Assembly: GCA_009921465.1 (NCBI GenBank) | Contig: RFXS01000006.1 | Coordinates: forward strand, 1 to 36,007 | Source of the DNA: Betaproteobacteria bacterium | GTDB lineage: Bacteria; Pseudomonadota; Gammaproteobacteria; Burkholderiales; Burkholderiaceae_C | DNA length: 36,007 bases | Direction: 5' to 3' | Shown here: piece after piece, positions 25,019 to 33,369 of the stretch | Layout: each line of letters opens with the position of its first letter | Position numbering within the stretch: position 1 is the first letter of the stretch | Program-made: the position numbers and the translations under genes | The notes under the pieces: model-generated | What the model saw: only the letters and a program-made list of their open reading frames with translations | What the model was told of the DNA's origin: nothing | Database searches by the model: none

Positions 25019-25624
25019 TTATGTCACAGAAACAGGCGGCGGGTCGGCGCGCAAAAAATGAGTTCGATAGTGTTGCAACTCGTCAATCGATTCGTGTACG
25101 TCGGCCAATGCAGTGTGTTTTTGCTGTTTTTTGAACGCGCCATAGACATCAGGGCGCCAACGCTTGGCCAATTCTTTGAGCGTGCTCACGTCCAAGTTTC
25201 GGTAGTGCAGCCAGCCCTCAAACTTGGGCATGTATTTGACCAAAAATCGCCTGTCTTGACCAATGGTGTTGCCACACATGGGTGATGAGCCCTTGGGGAC
25301 GTAACGAGACAAAAAAGCAATCAACTGGTCTTGGGCTTGCTCCTCACTGACTTCAGATGCCCGCACTTTATCGATCAGTCCACTGCGGCCGTGGGTACCC
25401 TTGTTCCAAGCATCCATGCCATCAAGTAAAGCATCGCTTTGGTGCAACACCAACACCGGGCCCTCAATGCGGGGATGCAACTGTGGGCCCGTGATCACCA
25501 CGGCAATTTCAATCAACCTCTCGACCTCAGGGTCTAGGCCCGTCATTTCGCAATCAATCCATACCAAATTTTGGTCAGATTTGGCCAGTGTGGGCACGGG
25601 GCTATCAGGTGTGTATTCGCTCAT
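25019..25624 (-). CDS. orn: oligoribonuclease
   Basis: Protein of 201 residues from the ATG at 25624. The DEDDh exonuclease motifs are clear: D24-x-E26 in [10 protein letters not shown], the nucleotide-binding [16 protein letters not shown], and [14 protein letters not shown] with the catalytic His and Asp. The conserved [12 protein letters not shown] segment fits Orn. It degrades 2-5-mer RNA, including pGpG from cyclic-di-GMP breakdown, to nucleotides, and is essential in many proteobacteria. It is about 20 residues longer at the N-terminus than E. coli Orn (181). Divergent from the M48 protease, with 57 bases between starts. Confidence 0.95.
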   Translation of the reverse strand: MSEYTPDSPVPTLAKSDQNLVWIDCEMTGLDPEVERLIEIAVVITGPQLHPRIEGPVLVLHQSDALLDGMDAWNKGTHGRSGLIDKVRASEVSEEQAQDQLIAFLSRYVPKGSSPMCGNTIGQDRRFLVKYMPKFEGWLHYRNLDVSTLKELAKRWRPDVYGAFKKQQKHTALADVHESIDELQHYRTHFLRADPPPVSVT

Positions 25625-25681
25625 GCGCCGATTGTCCCCCAAGACGGCCGGAGATGGCGAATGGACCTACACTTACCAGCC

Positions 25682-26938
25682 ATGAACCTGTCTACTTCTA
25701 TGTCCGTTGCTTTTGGCTTGGTACTTTTGCTCAACACGCTTGCCAAGTTGTGGCTGCTCACCCGCCAAGTCAAACACGTGGCCCTGCATCGCGCGCAAGT
25801 GCCGCCCGCCTTTGCCCGCAGCATTGACTTGCCATCACACCAAAAAGCAGCCGATTACACGCTGGCCAAATCACGCTTGGCCTGGTATGACCTGGCACTG
25901 GATGCTCTGCTGTTGGTGGCCTGGACTTTGATCGGGGGTTTGAGTTGGCTCGACCAGGCCTTATTGCAGTGGATCGGACCCGGCCTGTGGCAACAAGTCG
26001 CTTTGGTCGGTGGCTTCATCCTGATTGGTGGCGTCATCAATTTGCCCATGTCGTGGTACCAAACCTTTGTGTTGGAGCAACAATTTGGTTTTAATCGCAT
26101 GACTTTATCGTTGTGGTGGAGCGACATGGCCAAAGGGGTGGCGGTTGGCACGGTATTGGGCTTACCCATTATTTTCTTGGTGTTGTGGTTGATGCAAGCC
26201 GGGGGCGATACTTGGTGGTTATACGCTTGGGCCGCACTGGCCGTTTACCAATTGTTTGTGATGTGGATTGCGCCGAATCTGATCATGCCGTTGTTCAATA
26301 AATTCACTCCCTTGGAGGACCTGGCACTGGAGGCGCGCGTCAGCGCATTGATGCAGCGCGCTGGATTTACAGCCAAAGGTTTTTTCGTCATGGATGGCAG
26401 CCGGCGATCGGCCCACTCCAACGCTTTTTTCACCGGTTTTGGCGCCCACAAAAGGGTGGTGTTTTTCGATACATTGCTCAAGCAACTGACAGCTGATGAA
26501 ATGGAAGCGGTGCTGGCCCATGAGTTGGGTCATTTCAAGCACAAGCACATCACGCAGATGATGCTGCTGCAGACCGTTCAAAGTTTGCTCGGCTTTGCCC
26601 TGCTCGGGTGGCTGATTCAACAGACTTGGTTTTTCACCGGGCTGGGTGTGCAACCCCACATGGACGGCACCAACCAAGCCTTGGCTTTGTTGCTTTTTTT
26701 GATGGTCATGCCGGTAGCGATGTTTTTCCTCTCCCCCCTGTCTGCCTTGCATTCACGTCGCTGCGAATTTCAAGCCGATGCCTTTGCCGCCACGCATGCC
26801 AGTGCCAATCACTTGGCCAGCGCATTGCTTAAGCTGTACCAAGACAATGCAACCACCTTGACGCCAGACCCCTGGTATGTGGCCTTCTATCACTCGCACC
26901 CGCCCGCTGCCCAGCGCTTGGCACGCATGGGCACATGA
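25682..26938 (+). CDS. M48-family membrane metalloprotease (CAAX protease 1/Ste24-like)
   Basis: Start taken at the ATG at 25682 (MNLSTSMSVAFG), giving 418 residues. It has several transmembrane helices (about 5-25, 65-85, 100-120, 145-165, 180-200, 300-325 and 335-355). The zinc motif is HELGH at 280-284 in EAVLAHELGHFKHKH; the third ligand is the Glu of CEFQADAFA about 80 residues on. Ste24-type members cleave membrane and misfolded proteins; in bacteria they act in envelope quality control. The stop overlaps the rsgA start by four bases, so the two are one operon. Confidence 0.92.
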   Translation: MNLSTSMSVAFGLVLLLNTLAKLWLLTRQVKHVALHRAQVPPAFARSIDLPSHQKAADYTLAKSRLAWYDLALDALLLVAWTLIGGLSWLDQALLQWIGPGLWQQVALVGGFILIGGVINLPMSWYQTFVLEQQFGFNRMTLSLWWSDMAKGVAVGTVLGLPIIFLVLWLMQAGGDTWWLYAWAALAVYQLFVMWIAPNLIMPLFNKFTPLEDLALEARVSALMQRAGFTAKGFFVMDGSRRSAHSNAFFTGFGAHKRVVFFDTLLKQLTADEMEAVLAHELGHFKHKHITQMMLLQTVQSLLGFALLGWLIQQTWFFTGLGVQPHMDGTNQALALLLFLMVMPVAMFFLSPLSALHSRRCEFQADAFAATHASANHLASALLKLYQDNATTLTPDPWYVAFYHSHPPAAQRLARMGT

Positions 26939-27819
26939 ACCAATCCGGCTTGGTGGTGGCCAGCCACGGTCGGCATTGCTGGGTGGAAGACGACTTGGGT
27001 GCACGACGCATTTGTCACCACCGAGGCAAAAAAAATACCGCTGTGGTGGGGGACCGGGTTCAGTGGCTTCCCAGCCAGGATGAAGGCACCATTGAGTCGA
27101 TTGAACCCCGGCGCAATCTGCTTTACCGACAAGACGAGATGCGCACCAAATCGTTTGCAGCCAACCTGGATCAGGTGCTGATGTTGGTCGCGGCCGAGCC
27201 CGACTTTTCACAAGATCAAATGGCGCGTGCGCTCATCGCTTGCCACGCACAAGGCATCGCGCCCATGCTGGTGGTGAACAAATGCGATCTGGTCGATGCA
27301 TTTGCCCTGGCTTGGAAACGACTGGAACCTTATCGGAGAATGGGCGAAAGCACCCTGGCCTTGTCATTGAAATCTGGCGCTGGCATGGCTGAGTTGCAAG
27401 GCCAATTGAATGGAAAGACTACCCTGGTCCTGGGCCCATCGGGGGCTGGCAAAAGTACGCTGGTCAATCATTTGATACCCAGTGCCCGTGCCGCAACCGG
27501 CGAAATTTCAAAAGCTTTGCACAGTGGGCGACACACCACCACCAGCACCCACTGGTATTGGTTAGATGATGCACACCAGGGTGCATTGATCGACTCCCCT
27601 GGATTTCAAGAGTTTGGCTTGCATCACCTGGACGCCCGTGAACTGGCCCGTTATATGCCTGACCTACAGGCCCATTTGGGAGAGTGCAAGTTTTATAACT
27701 GCACACACTTGCACGAGCCAGGCTGCGGTGTGCGCTCGGCACTGGATCAAGGCTTGATCGACCCCAGCAGATACCAAATTTACCAGCGCTTGTTTGCCCA
27801 ACTCAGCCCCAGCCACTGA
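26935..27819 (+). CDS. rsgA: ribosome small-subunit-dependent GTPase RsgA
   Basis: Protein of 294 residues with an N-terminal OB-like domain, then a circularly permuted GTPase. The motifs occur in the permuted order G4-G1-G3: NKCD (about 115-118), GPSGAGKS (about 166-173) and DSPGFQEF. The C-terminal zinc domain has CKFYNC-THLHEPGC, the Cys/His cluster of RsgA. It checks and releases the assembling 30S subunit, hydrolysing GTP on the ribosome. ATGA overlap couples it to the M48 protease gene. Confidence 0.96.
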   Translation: MNQSGLVVASHGRHCWVEDDLGARRICHHRGKKNTAVVGDRVQWLPSQDEGTIESIEPRRNLLYRQDEMRTKSFAANLDQVLMLVAAEPDFSQDQMARALIACHAQGIAPMLVVNKCDLVDAFALAWKRLEPYRRMGESTLALSLKSGAGMAELQGQLNGKTTLVLGPSGAGKSTLVNHLIPSARAATGEISKALHSGRHTTTSTHWYWLDDAHQGALIDSPGFQEFGLHHLDARELARYMPDLQAHLGECKFYNCTHLHEPGCGVRSALDQGLIDPSRYQIYQRLFAQLSPSH

Positions 27820-27825
27820 ATCTAA

Positions 27826-27839
27826 GCTATTGCAATAGC
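27826..27839. terminator. 14-bp palindrome between rsgA and the convergent cobD-like gene
   Basis: GCTATTGCAATAGC is a perfect palindrome (5-bp stem, 4-base loop) in the 28-base gap between two convergent genes. GTGGTTGTT follows on the + side. The stem is short, so it is only a weak terminator candidate; it could also be a protein-binding site. Confidence 0.35.
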
Positions 27840-27847
27840 GTGGTTGT

Positions 27848-28828
27848 TCAGCCCAACAAACGGGCCAAACTGAGCAGGCACAAAAGCACCAACCACAGCA
27901 CCACGGTTCGCCAGACCAGGCCAACCAAGCTGCGGAAATGGCCCAATTCGGGCTCTCGCCCCGGCAAGCTTTCACTGGTCAACATACTTGCTTCTTCGGC
28001 CAAAGTATCTCTTTTGCCACCCAATTGTTCACCGCCCAACTGAACGTTGAGTGCACCGGCGGTGGCCGCGATCAACGTACCGTCGTTGTCGTGTGGGTGA
28101 AGTGCTGCATGCTGTCGCCAGCAATCAATGGACTCTTCAAAATTACCCACCACGGCAAAAAACAAAGCCGTTAAGCGCGCGGGAATCCAATCAATCACAT
28201 GCCAGGCACGTTGGGTGACAGAAAACAATGCCTCGCTGACCCCTTGCAGCACATCGGTGGGACTGGCCGTCCTTTGGGGCTTGATGGCCATGGCATATTG
28301 GCTCATCCGGTAGAGCACTGCGCCAGCGGGCCCCAAACCAAAAGCTGCACCCAACGAAAACCATGCCAGTACCCCAAAAACATGGCGATGGGCAGCAACC
28401 ACTGCATGCTCAATCACATGGCGCAGCATTTCGCTGCGGGGCAAATCCATCGCATCGACCTGATGCCAGTCAGCGAACAATTGGCGGGCCAGCACCTCGT
28501 CGCCAGCCTCCAATGCCACGCGAATGTCTGTGAAATGGTGGCTAAATTGCCGAAATCCAAGCGTCACATAAAGCACCACCATGCTCCAAAGCACGGCAAA
28601 AGGCCAGCCGACCAGCCACATCAATAATCCGTAAATCAGCCAGGCAGTCAGTGTGGGGACTCCTACCGCCAACAACCAAACCACCCAGGCACGCTGGCTT
28701 TGTCCCATATCAAGCACCCTGCACACCCAGGAGATCCATGCGCGCAAACCGGTCTGCACCCAGCCTTTCTCAGACAAGGGCCGCACCTGCTCCAAAATCA
28801 AGGCGAACATGAGGGCGATAAAACTCAT
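27848..28828 (-). CDS. CobD/CbiB-like integral membrane protein
   Basis: Start at the ATG at 28828 (MSFIALMFALILEQVRPL), giving 326 residues. It has four to five hydrophobic segments (about 1-15, 47-70, 74-95, 150-175 and 300-324) and the CbiB-like soluble part with SLGFRQFSHHFTDIRVALEAGD, RHVIEHAVVAAHRHVFGVLAWF, and GNFEESIDCWRQ. CobD/CbiB makes adenosylcobinamide phosphate, but no other cobalamin gene is present here. This family also includes AmpE-like proteins and members linked to cell-envelope signalling, so the cobalamin function should not be assumed. It lies just after the Nudix gene. Confidence 0.8.
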   Translation of the reverse strand: MSFIALMFALILEQVRPLSEKGWVQTGLRAWISWVCRVLDMGQSQRAWVVWLLAVGVPTLTAWLIYGLLMWLVGWPFAVLWSMVVLYVTLGFRQFSHHFTDIRVALEAGDEVLARQLFADWHQVDAMDLPRSEMLRHVIEHAVVAAHRHVFGVLAWFSLGAAFGLGPAGAVLYRMSQYAMAIKPQRTASPTDVLQGVSEALFSVTQRAWHVIDWIPARLTALFFAVVGNFEESIDCWRQHAALHPHDNDGTLIAATAGALNVQLGGEQLGGKRDTLAEEASMLTSESLPGREPELGHFRSLVGLVWRTVVLWLVLLCLLSLARLLG

Positions 28829-28873
28829 GGGTCCATCATAACGGGGGGACTGGCAGACCGCCACAGGGGTTTA

Positions 28874-29560
28874 TCAAGCTGAGAGGAAGCCATAGAAATT
28901 GCGCAACATGCCTGCAGTCGCCCCCCAGATGAAATGCTCTTGCTGATCATGGCGGTAAGGCATAGAGAACCATTCACGTCGCAAACCCTCGGCCACATGC
29001 GCATGTCGCCGGTGATGGGCTGGGTTCATCAAAAAAGACAAAGGAACCTCAAACACCTGGTCGACTTCATCAGGGTTGGGCTCAGCAATGAAGCGCGGGT
29101 CCACCAAGGCGACAACCGGTGTGATGACGAAGGCAGAACCGGTGATGTACACGGGCAACTCACCAAGCACTTGCACCAGCAAGGGGTCCAAACCGACTTC
29201 CTCTTGTGCCTCGCGCAAGGCGGTGTGGCGAGCATCTGTGTCTTGGGCGTCCACTTTGCCGCCGGGAAAGGCCACTTGGCCAGAATGGGTTGACATGTGG
29301 GCCGTGCGCCGGGTGAGAAGCACCATGGGTTCTTTACGCATGACCAAGCCCAGCAGTACCGCAGCACGCGCGATGGGCCGGTCCAGATAAGCACGCTCTT
29401 GCACCAACTCAGGCGTCCAAACGGGGGGTGACTTAAATCGCTCCTTGAGGGCTTGCTCATGCAAGCGATCAACGGGCACTGCCGGTAAGTGGGCATCGAT
29501 CGACAAGACCGGGGCTTTTTGGGCATCGAACCCGGGCAATTTTGACAAAGGCGTGGTCAC
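28874..29560 (-). CDS. NudL/CoA-diphosphatase-type Nudix hydrolase
   Basis: Protein of 228 residues. The Nudix box GGKVDAQDTDARHTALREAQ plus EEVGL matches the CoA-pyrophosphatase branch (it has Asp where classic Nudix boxes have Glu, as in E. coli NudL), and the preceding LLTRRTAHMSTHSGQVAFPGG is the UPF0035/CoA signature region. It probably cleaves CoA or acyl-CoA into 4'-phosphopantetheine and ADP, or a related nucleoside diphosphate. It follows the rplS terminator, so it is separate from the rpsP operon, and it lies 46 bases before the CobD-like gene. Confidence 0.9.
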   Translation of the reverse strand: MTTPLSKLPGFDAQKAPVLSIDAHLPAVPVDRLHEQALKERFKSPPVWTPELVQERAYLDRPIARAAVLLGLVMRKEPMVLLTRRTAHMSTHSGQVAFPGGKVDAQDTDARHTALREAQEEVGLDPLLVQVLGELPVYITGSAFVITPVVALVDPRFIAEPNPDEVDQVFEVPLSFLMNPAHHRRHAHVAEGLRREWFSMPYRHDQQEHFIWGATAGMLRNFYGFLSA

Positions 29561-29572
29561 AGCGCAGGGCTT

Positions 29573-29610
29573 AAAAAAACCGCCCGTTTGCGACTGGGCA
29601 AAGGGCGGTT
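29573..29610 (-). terminator. rho-independent terminator of the rpsP-rimM-trmD-rplS operon
   Basis: On the reverse strand, AACCGCCC (29610-29603) pairs with GGGCGGTT (29585-29578), followed by a run of seven T (29579-29573). It lies 26 bases after the rplS stop, a textbook position. Confidence 0.92.
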
Positions 29611-29635
29611 GTTGACAAGGCCAACGGTTGGCGCT

Positions 29636-30013
29636 TTATGCGCTAGGCGCTGAGGCCTTGTGAACGAGCTTTTCCTTGATGCGAGCCGACTTGCCACTGC
29701 GCTCACGCAAGTAATACAACTTGGCACGGCGAACGTCGCCGCGGCGTTTGACTTCGATGCTGGCGATCAAGGGGCTGTGTGTTTGAAAGGTTCGCTCGAC
29801 GCCTTCTCCGCTGGAGATTTTGCGAACGGTAAAACCGCTGTTGAGACCGCGATTGCGCTTGGCGATGACAACGCCCTCATAGGCCTGCACCCGCTTGCGA
29901 CTGCCCTCGACTACATTGACGCTGACGATCACGGTGTCGCCAGGAGAGAACTCAGGTATTTTTTTACCGAGACGAGCAATTTCTTCCTGCTCCAGGATTT
30001 GGATCAAATTCAT
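29636..30013 (-). CDS. rplS: 50S ribosomal protein L19
   Basis: Protein of 125 residues from the ATG at 30013, with AGAGG ten bases upstream; a longer frame begins in the upstream leader and is not used. It opens [12 protein letters not shown] and has the L19 signature [20 protein letters not shown], then [16 protein letters not shown] and [26 protein letters not shown]19 lies at the interface of the ribosomal subunits. Last gene of the rpsP operon. Confidence 0.98.
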   Translation of the reverse strand: MNLIQILEQEEIARLGKKIPEFSPGDTVIVSVNVVEGSRKRVQAYEGVVIAKRNRGLNSGFTVRKISSGEGVERTFQTHSPLIASIEVKRRGDVRRAKLYYLRERSGKSARIKEKLVHKASAPSA

Positions 30014-30026
30014 AAAAACCTCTGAC

Positions 30027-30106
30027 GATCTTGGTTGCGCTGCACTGGGGGCCCCCATGAGTTGCAGGCATCAACCTGCGCCCTGGGGGCGGCCAACCAG
30101 AGGATC
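30027..30106 (-). promoter_or_regulatory. structured leader between trmD and rplS
   Basis: Three nested pairings can be drawn: TGGTTG/CAACCA (30032-30037 with 30094-30099) extended by GATC/GATC (30027-30030, 30103-30106), GCCCCCA/TGGGGGC (30051-30057, 30084-30090) and GCAGG/CCTGC (30064-30068, 30075-30079). A second 12-bp palindrome, TGGGGGCCCCCA (30046-30057), competes with the middle stem. It ends 13 bases before the rplS start, suggesting control of L19 translation, but no known family match is claimed. Confidence 0.5.
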
Positions 30107-30116
30107 GGAAAGCCTT

Positions 30117-30908
30117 CTATTGTAGCCGATTCTTTTTTGCGGCGGTTACATTGACCAAGTCGGCCAAACAGGCTTCATCTTGGGGGGTCAATTGCTGGGC
30201 GGCACGGGCGGCGGTGATCAGGTCTGGGCGATGCCGCCAAGTTTGGGTCAAGCTTTGCGCCCGCCGCCAGCCCAGTATCTGCGCATGGTGCCCAGACAAC
30301 AGCGGTTCAGGCACCTGTTGGCCTTGCCAGACCTCTGGGCGGGTGTAATGTGGGCAATCCAACAACCCATCCAAACTCGGGTTGAAGCTGTCACTGGCAT
30401 GGCTGTCTGGGTCATGGAGCACACCAGGTTGCAAACGTGCAATGGCATCCAAAAAAGCCATGGCAGGGATCTCTCCACCTGACAACACCAAGTCGCCCAC
30501 ACTGATTTGAAAATCGACATGGGCGTCGATGAAGCGTTGATCAACGCCTTCATAGCGACCACACAGCAATACCGCACCCGTGGCCGATTTGGCCCAGCGA
30601 TCCACCCGCGTGTGATCCAAAGCTTCACCCAATGGCGAAAAATAAACCAAGGGGGCCTGCACACGATCTTGCTGGCGATCTGAACGGATGGCATTCAAAC
30701 ACTGCCACAAAGGTTCGGCCAACATGACCATGCCAGGGCCTCCACCAAAAGGCCGGTCGTCTATGCGGCGGTAATTGCCCGAGGCGTATTCACGCGGATT
30801 CCACAGATGCACTTGGAGTTGCCCACTTTCAAATGCGCGTCGGGTCACGCCCATCGCCATGAATGACGTCAACATTTCGGGAAACAAAGTAATGATGTCA
30901 AACCGCAT
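30117..30908 (-). CDS. trmD: tRNA (guanine37-N1)-methyltransferase
   Basis: Protein of 263 residues from the ATG at 30908 (MRFDIITLFPEM). It has the SPOUT-family knot motifs: GRYEGVDQRFID, SVGDLVLSGGEIPAMAFLDAIARLQPGVL, and PHYTRPEVWQGQQVPEPLLSGHHAQI. It methylates G37 next to the anticodon of several tRNAs using S-adenosylmethionine and prevents frameshifting. It is preceded 14 bases away by rimM, in the classic order. Confidence 0.98.
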   Translation of the reverse strand: MRFDIITLFPEMLTSFMAMGVTRRAFESGQLQVHLWNPREYASGNYRRIDDRPFGGGPGMVMLAEPLWQCLNAIRSDRQQDRVQAPLVYFSPLGEALDHTRVDRWAKSATGAVLLCGRYEGVDQRFIDAHVDFQISVGDLVLSGGEIPAMAFLDAIARLQPGVLHDPDSHASDSFNPSLDGLLDCPHYTRPEVWQGQQVPEPLLSGHHAQILGWRRAQSLTQTWRHRPDLITAARAAQQLTPQDEACLADLVNVTAAKKNRLQ

Positions 30909-30922
30909 GCTGTGGGAAGCTT

Positions 30923-31486
30923 TCAGTAATCGGCCTGCCAATCCACATGAATCACCCGGGCATTTAAATCGACTTTGTCGATGTAAACCCCCACAAAGGG
31001 AATCATGCGCTCCATCGCTTGTTCGCCCTCAAAGAATTTGAGGACCAGCACGGTTTGGGCCCCCGTGGCCAACAATTCACTGACTTCACCCAACACCAAC
31101 TCCTGCCGATTGATGACCTTGAGGCCTAACAAATCAACCCAGTAGTACTCGTCAAGTTCTGCGGTTGGAAAACTCGAGCGCGGAATGAAGATCCGTGCCG
31201 ATTTCAAAGTCTCGGCTTGATTGCGATCGGTCATGTCATGCAGACAAGCCACCACCGCGCCCGAATGCTCACGGGCTTGTTGAATGCGCACCACAGAGGC
31301 GCCCTCAAAATTTTTGGGCCCGCTCTCAGGCGGCAGCAAAAACCACCTTTTGGCCGAGAACAATGCCTGAGGGTCCGGGCTGAAGGCATGGACTTTGATC
31401 CAGCCCTTGATGCCCCAAGCGTCAACCACTTTGCCCACCTCGACAGCATCGGGCGGCAAGGTGGCAGGCTCCAGCCAGGGCATCAT
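30923..31486 (-). CDS. rimM: ribosome maturation factor RimM
   Basis: Protein of 187 residues (two adjacent ATGs, 31486 and 31483). It has the N-terminal VEVGKVVDAWGIKGWIKVHAFSPDP strand set and the PRC-barrel half starting EYYWVDLLGLKVINRQELVLGEVSELLATGAQTVLVLKF, then IPFVGVYIDKVDLNARVIHVDW. It assists maturation of the 30S head through S19. Length is slightly above the usual ~170 because of the N-terminal MMPWLEPATLPP. Confidence 0.97.
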   Translation of the reverse strand: MMPWLEPATLPPDAVEVGKVVDAWGIKGWIKVHAFSPDPQALFSAKRWFLLPPESGPKNFEGASVVRIQQAREHSGAVVACLHDMTDRNQAETLKSARIFIPRSSFPTAELDEYYWVDLLGLKVINRQELVLGEVSELLATGAQTVLVLKFFEGEQAMERMIPFVGVYIDKVDLNARVIHVDWQADY

Positions 31487-31528
31487 GACAAAGCCTTGGC
31501 TGAAAGATTCAGCGGCAGGCGCCGCTCA

Positions 31529-31780
31529 TCAAGCGGCTTTTTGGCCAGATTGCTTGACCAAGCGGTCGACCGTGGGGGAAGTTTGAGCGCCCACGCCCTT
31601 CCAGTAAGTCAGGCGATCCATGGCGATGCGCAAACCCTCTTCGCCGCCTTTGGCGATGGGGTTGTAGAACCCAATGCGCTCGATGAAGCTGCCATCGCGC
31701 CGCACGCGCTTGTCAGCCACAACGATGTTGAAAAATGGACGGGCTTTTGCGCCGCCGCGGGAAAGTCGGATGACGACCAT
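31529..31780 (-). CDS. rpsP: 30S ribosomal protein S16
   Basis: Protein of 83 residues from the ATG at 31780 with AAGGAT seven bases upstream. It opens [25 protein letters not shown] and has [15 protein letters not shown], both S16 hallmarks. It is a primary assembly protein of the 30S subunit and the first gene of the operon. Confidence 0.98.
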   Translation of the reverse strand: MVVIRLSRGGAKARPFFNIVVADKRVRRDGSFIERIGFYNPIAKGGEEGLRIAMDRLTYWKGVGAQTSPTVDRLVKQSGQKAA

Positions 31781-31865
31781 GGTTTATCCTTCGGGTGGTG
31801 GAATTTCTCCAGCGTTTGAGACACGCGACTAGGCCACCCGGCCAGCGACACGCTGAAAACGAATG

Positions 31866-31871
31866 ATTATA
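31866..31871 (-). promoter_or_regulatory. TATAAT box, probable promoter of the rpsP operon
   Basis: A perfect TATAAT reads on the reverse strand, 85 bases before the rpsP start, which would give a ~78-base leader. No good -35 hexamer lies 16-18 bases upstream (AGGGGG there), so the promoter would depend on other contacts. The box overlaps the 5' end of the divergent acetyltransferase frame. Confidence 0.4.
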
Positions 31872-31883
31872 TCCCCTCTCCCA

Positions 31884-32417
31884 ATGCCCCCCTTGATACG
31901 CCCCAGCTTGGACACCGATGTGCCTGCGATTACCGCCATTTATGCCCACCACGTGCAGCATGGCAGCGGTAGTTTTGAGGTCACGGCCCCTCTAGAACAG
32001 GAAATGTCAATGCGCCGCCAAAGCGTGCTGGACAACGGCCTGCCTTACCTGATCGCAGAGATCAACGGGCAACCCATGGGCTTTGCCTACGCCAACGTGT
32101 TTCGACCACGCCCCGCATACCGGTTCACGGTTGAAAACTCTGTTTACGTCCATCATCAGGCTGGTCGCATGGGCATGGCGCGCGCCCTGATGGCCGAACT
32201 GATGGTGCGTTGCGCGCAAGCCGGCGCACGCCAGATGATTGCCGTGATTGGAGATTCGGGCAATGCGGGGTCGATTGGGCTGCACCATGCATTGGGCTTT
32301 CAACACGTTGGCCTGATGCGCTCCACCGGTTGGAAACACCAACGCTGGCTCGACACCGTCTTGATGCAACGCGCACTGGGCCTGGGAGATGCAATTGCCC
32401 CTACGATAATGGAATGA
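31884..32417 (+). CDS. GNAT acetyltransferase, phosphinothricin acetyltransferase type
   Basis: Start taken at the ATG at 31884 (MPPLIRPSLDTDV), where homologues usually begin, giving 177 residues; an ATG at 31863 is the alternative but lies in the divergent promoter. It has IRP...IYAHHVQHGSGSFE, a strand PYLIAEINGQPMGFAYANVFRPRPAYRFTVENSVYV, the acetyl-CoA loop Q-x-x-GRMGMARAL and the segment VIGDSGNAGSIGLHHALGFQHVGLMR. These enzymes N-acetylate phosphinothricin or related amino acids such as methionine sulfoximine. The stop overlaps the next gene by four bases. Confidence 0.9.
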   Translation: MPPLIRPSLDTDVPAITAIYAHHVQHGSGSFEVTAPLEQEMSMRRQSVLDNGLPYLIAEINGQPMGFAYANVFRPRPAYRFTVENSVYVHHQAGRMGMARALMAELMVRCAQAGARQMIAVIGDSGNAGSIGLHHALGFQHVGLMRSTGWKHQRWLDTVLMQRALGLGDAIAPTIME

Positions 32418-32863
32418 TGAAAAACAAAACTTGGGCCGCCTGGCTGTCTTTTTTGGGTGGTCCCATGGGATTGCATCGTTTTTATTTGTTTGGCTTAGGC
32501 GACAGTTTGGGCTGGCTGTTGCCCATCCCCACCGCACTGGGCATGTATGGAATATCACGGGCACAAGAATTCGGCATCGACGACATGGCCAGTTGGTGGT
32601 TGGTCCTGCCTTTGGGCCTGAACATTGCCGCTTGCTCACTCAATGCCATTGTTTATGCATTGATGGACGCGCAAAAATGGAATCAACGTTTCAACCCAAG
32701 CATTGACCCCTCATCGGCCTGCGGCCAAACCAACTGGCTCACGATTGGTGCTGTGGTCCTGAGTTTGTTGGTGGGGACAACCGCCTTGTTATCCAGTCTG
32801 GCCTACGGATTTCAGCGCTACTTTGAATACCAAATCGAAGAAGCACGCAAAATTTCACAGTGA
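32414..32863 (+). CDS. TM2-domain-like membrane protein
   Basis: Starts at the ATG overlapping the acetyltransferase stop (second ATG at 32417); 149 residues. The first half matches TM2 proteins: WAAWLSFLGGPMGLHRFYLFGLG, a hairpin of two helices with the conserved G-x-x-G-x-HRFYL. Two more helices follow (about 55-80 and 105-130), and the C-terminus is a charged amphipathic tail. TM2 proteins are widespread and of unknown function in bacteria. It is translationally coupled to the GNAT gene, which does not by itself indicate a shared role. Confidence 0.8.
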   Translation: MMKNKTWAAWLSFLGGPMGLHRFYLFGLGDSLGWLLPIPTALGMYGISRAQEFGIDDMASWWLVLPLGLNIAACSLNAIVYALMDAQKWNQRFNPSIDPSSACGQTNWLTIGAVVLSLLVGTTALLSSLAYGFQRYFEYQIEEARKISQ

Positions 32864-32875
32864 AACGGGCTTAAC

Positions 32876-32895
32876 AAAAAACCCTCTTTAAAGGG
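32876..32895 (-). terminator. short terminator at the end of folK
   Basis: On the reverse strand a short hairpin CCCT...AGGG (32895-32892 with 32885-32882) is followed by six T (32881-32876). It overlaps the folK stop and sits between two convergent genes. The stem is only 4-5 bp, so it is a weak candidate. Confidence 0.5.
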
Positions 32896-33355
32896 CTTGT
32901 ATCACCTGACTGGCAACCGAATGCCAATCGCTTGCATGGATGCGCTCTGGCGCCAAATCTGCCAGCGGGTGCAACACAAAAGCACGTTCGCGCCAGCGCG
33001 GGTGAGGGACCACCAAGGGCCCACTATCGATGCAAGCTTGGCCAAAAAAAATCAAATCCAGATCCAGCGTTCTGGGCGCATGGTGATAGGGGCGGGTTCG
33101 GCCGGCACTTTGCTCAATGTTTTGCAGTTGTTTCAAAAATTCGGGGGCGCAAAACTGGGTGTCCAACTGAGCGACTGCATTGATGAAATCGGGTCCTTCA
33201 GCTTGCCAAGGCGCAGAGCGATAAAACCTTGAACACCGCAAACCTTTGCTCAGGGGCAATTCTTGCAAAGCTGCCAAGGCCAATTGCAACTGCGAACTGG
33301 GTTCGCCCGCATTGGCACCCATCCCAATGAACACCCGAACCCAATCTCGCACCAT
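32888..33355 (-). CDS. folK: 2-amino-4-hydroxy-6-hydroxymethyldihydropteridine pyrophosphokinase
   Basis: Protein of 155 residues, the usual HPPK length. It has the N-terminal VFIGMGANAGEP, RSAPWQAEGPDFINAVAQLDT, and the signature RTLDLDLIFFG whose Asp residues bind magnesium. It makes the pyrophosphoryl pterin for folate synthesis. It is the last gene of a pcnB-folK pair 14 bases apart; this order recurs in proteobacteria. Confidence 0.96.
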   Translation of the reverse strand: MVRDWVRVFIGMGANAGEPSSQLQLALAALQELPLSKGLRCSRFYRSAPWQAEGPDFINAVAQLDTQFCAPEFLKQLQNIEQSAGRTRPYHHAPRTLDLDLIFFGQACIDSGPLVVPHPRWRERAFVLHPLADLAPERIHASDWHSVASQVIQAL

Positions 33356-33369
33356 CCCGGCGCTCTCAA

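Noticed and set aside
29200-29300. Suspected broken Nudix box (Asp in place of the first Glu)
   Set aside because: The same Asp is normal in the NudL/CoA-diphosphatase branch, so this is not a defect.
30014-30058. Longer rplS start at 30058
   Set aside because: It would add 15 residues not seen in L19 and use the structured leader as coding sequence; the ATG at 30013 has a good ribosome-binding site.
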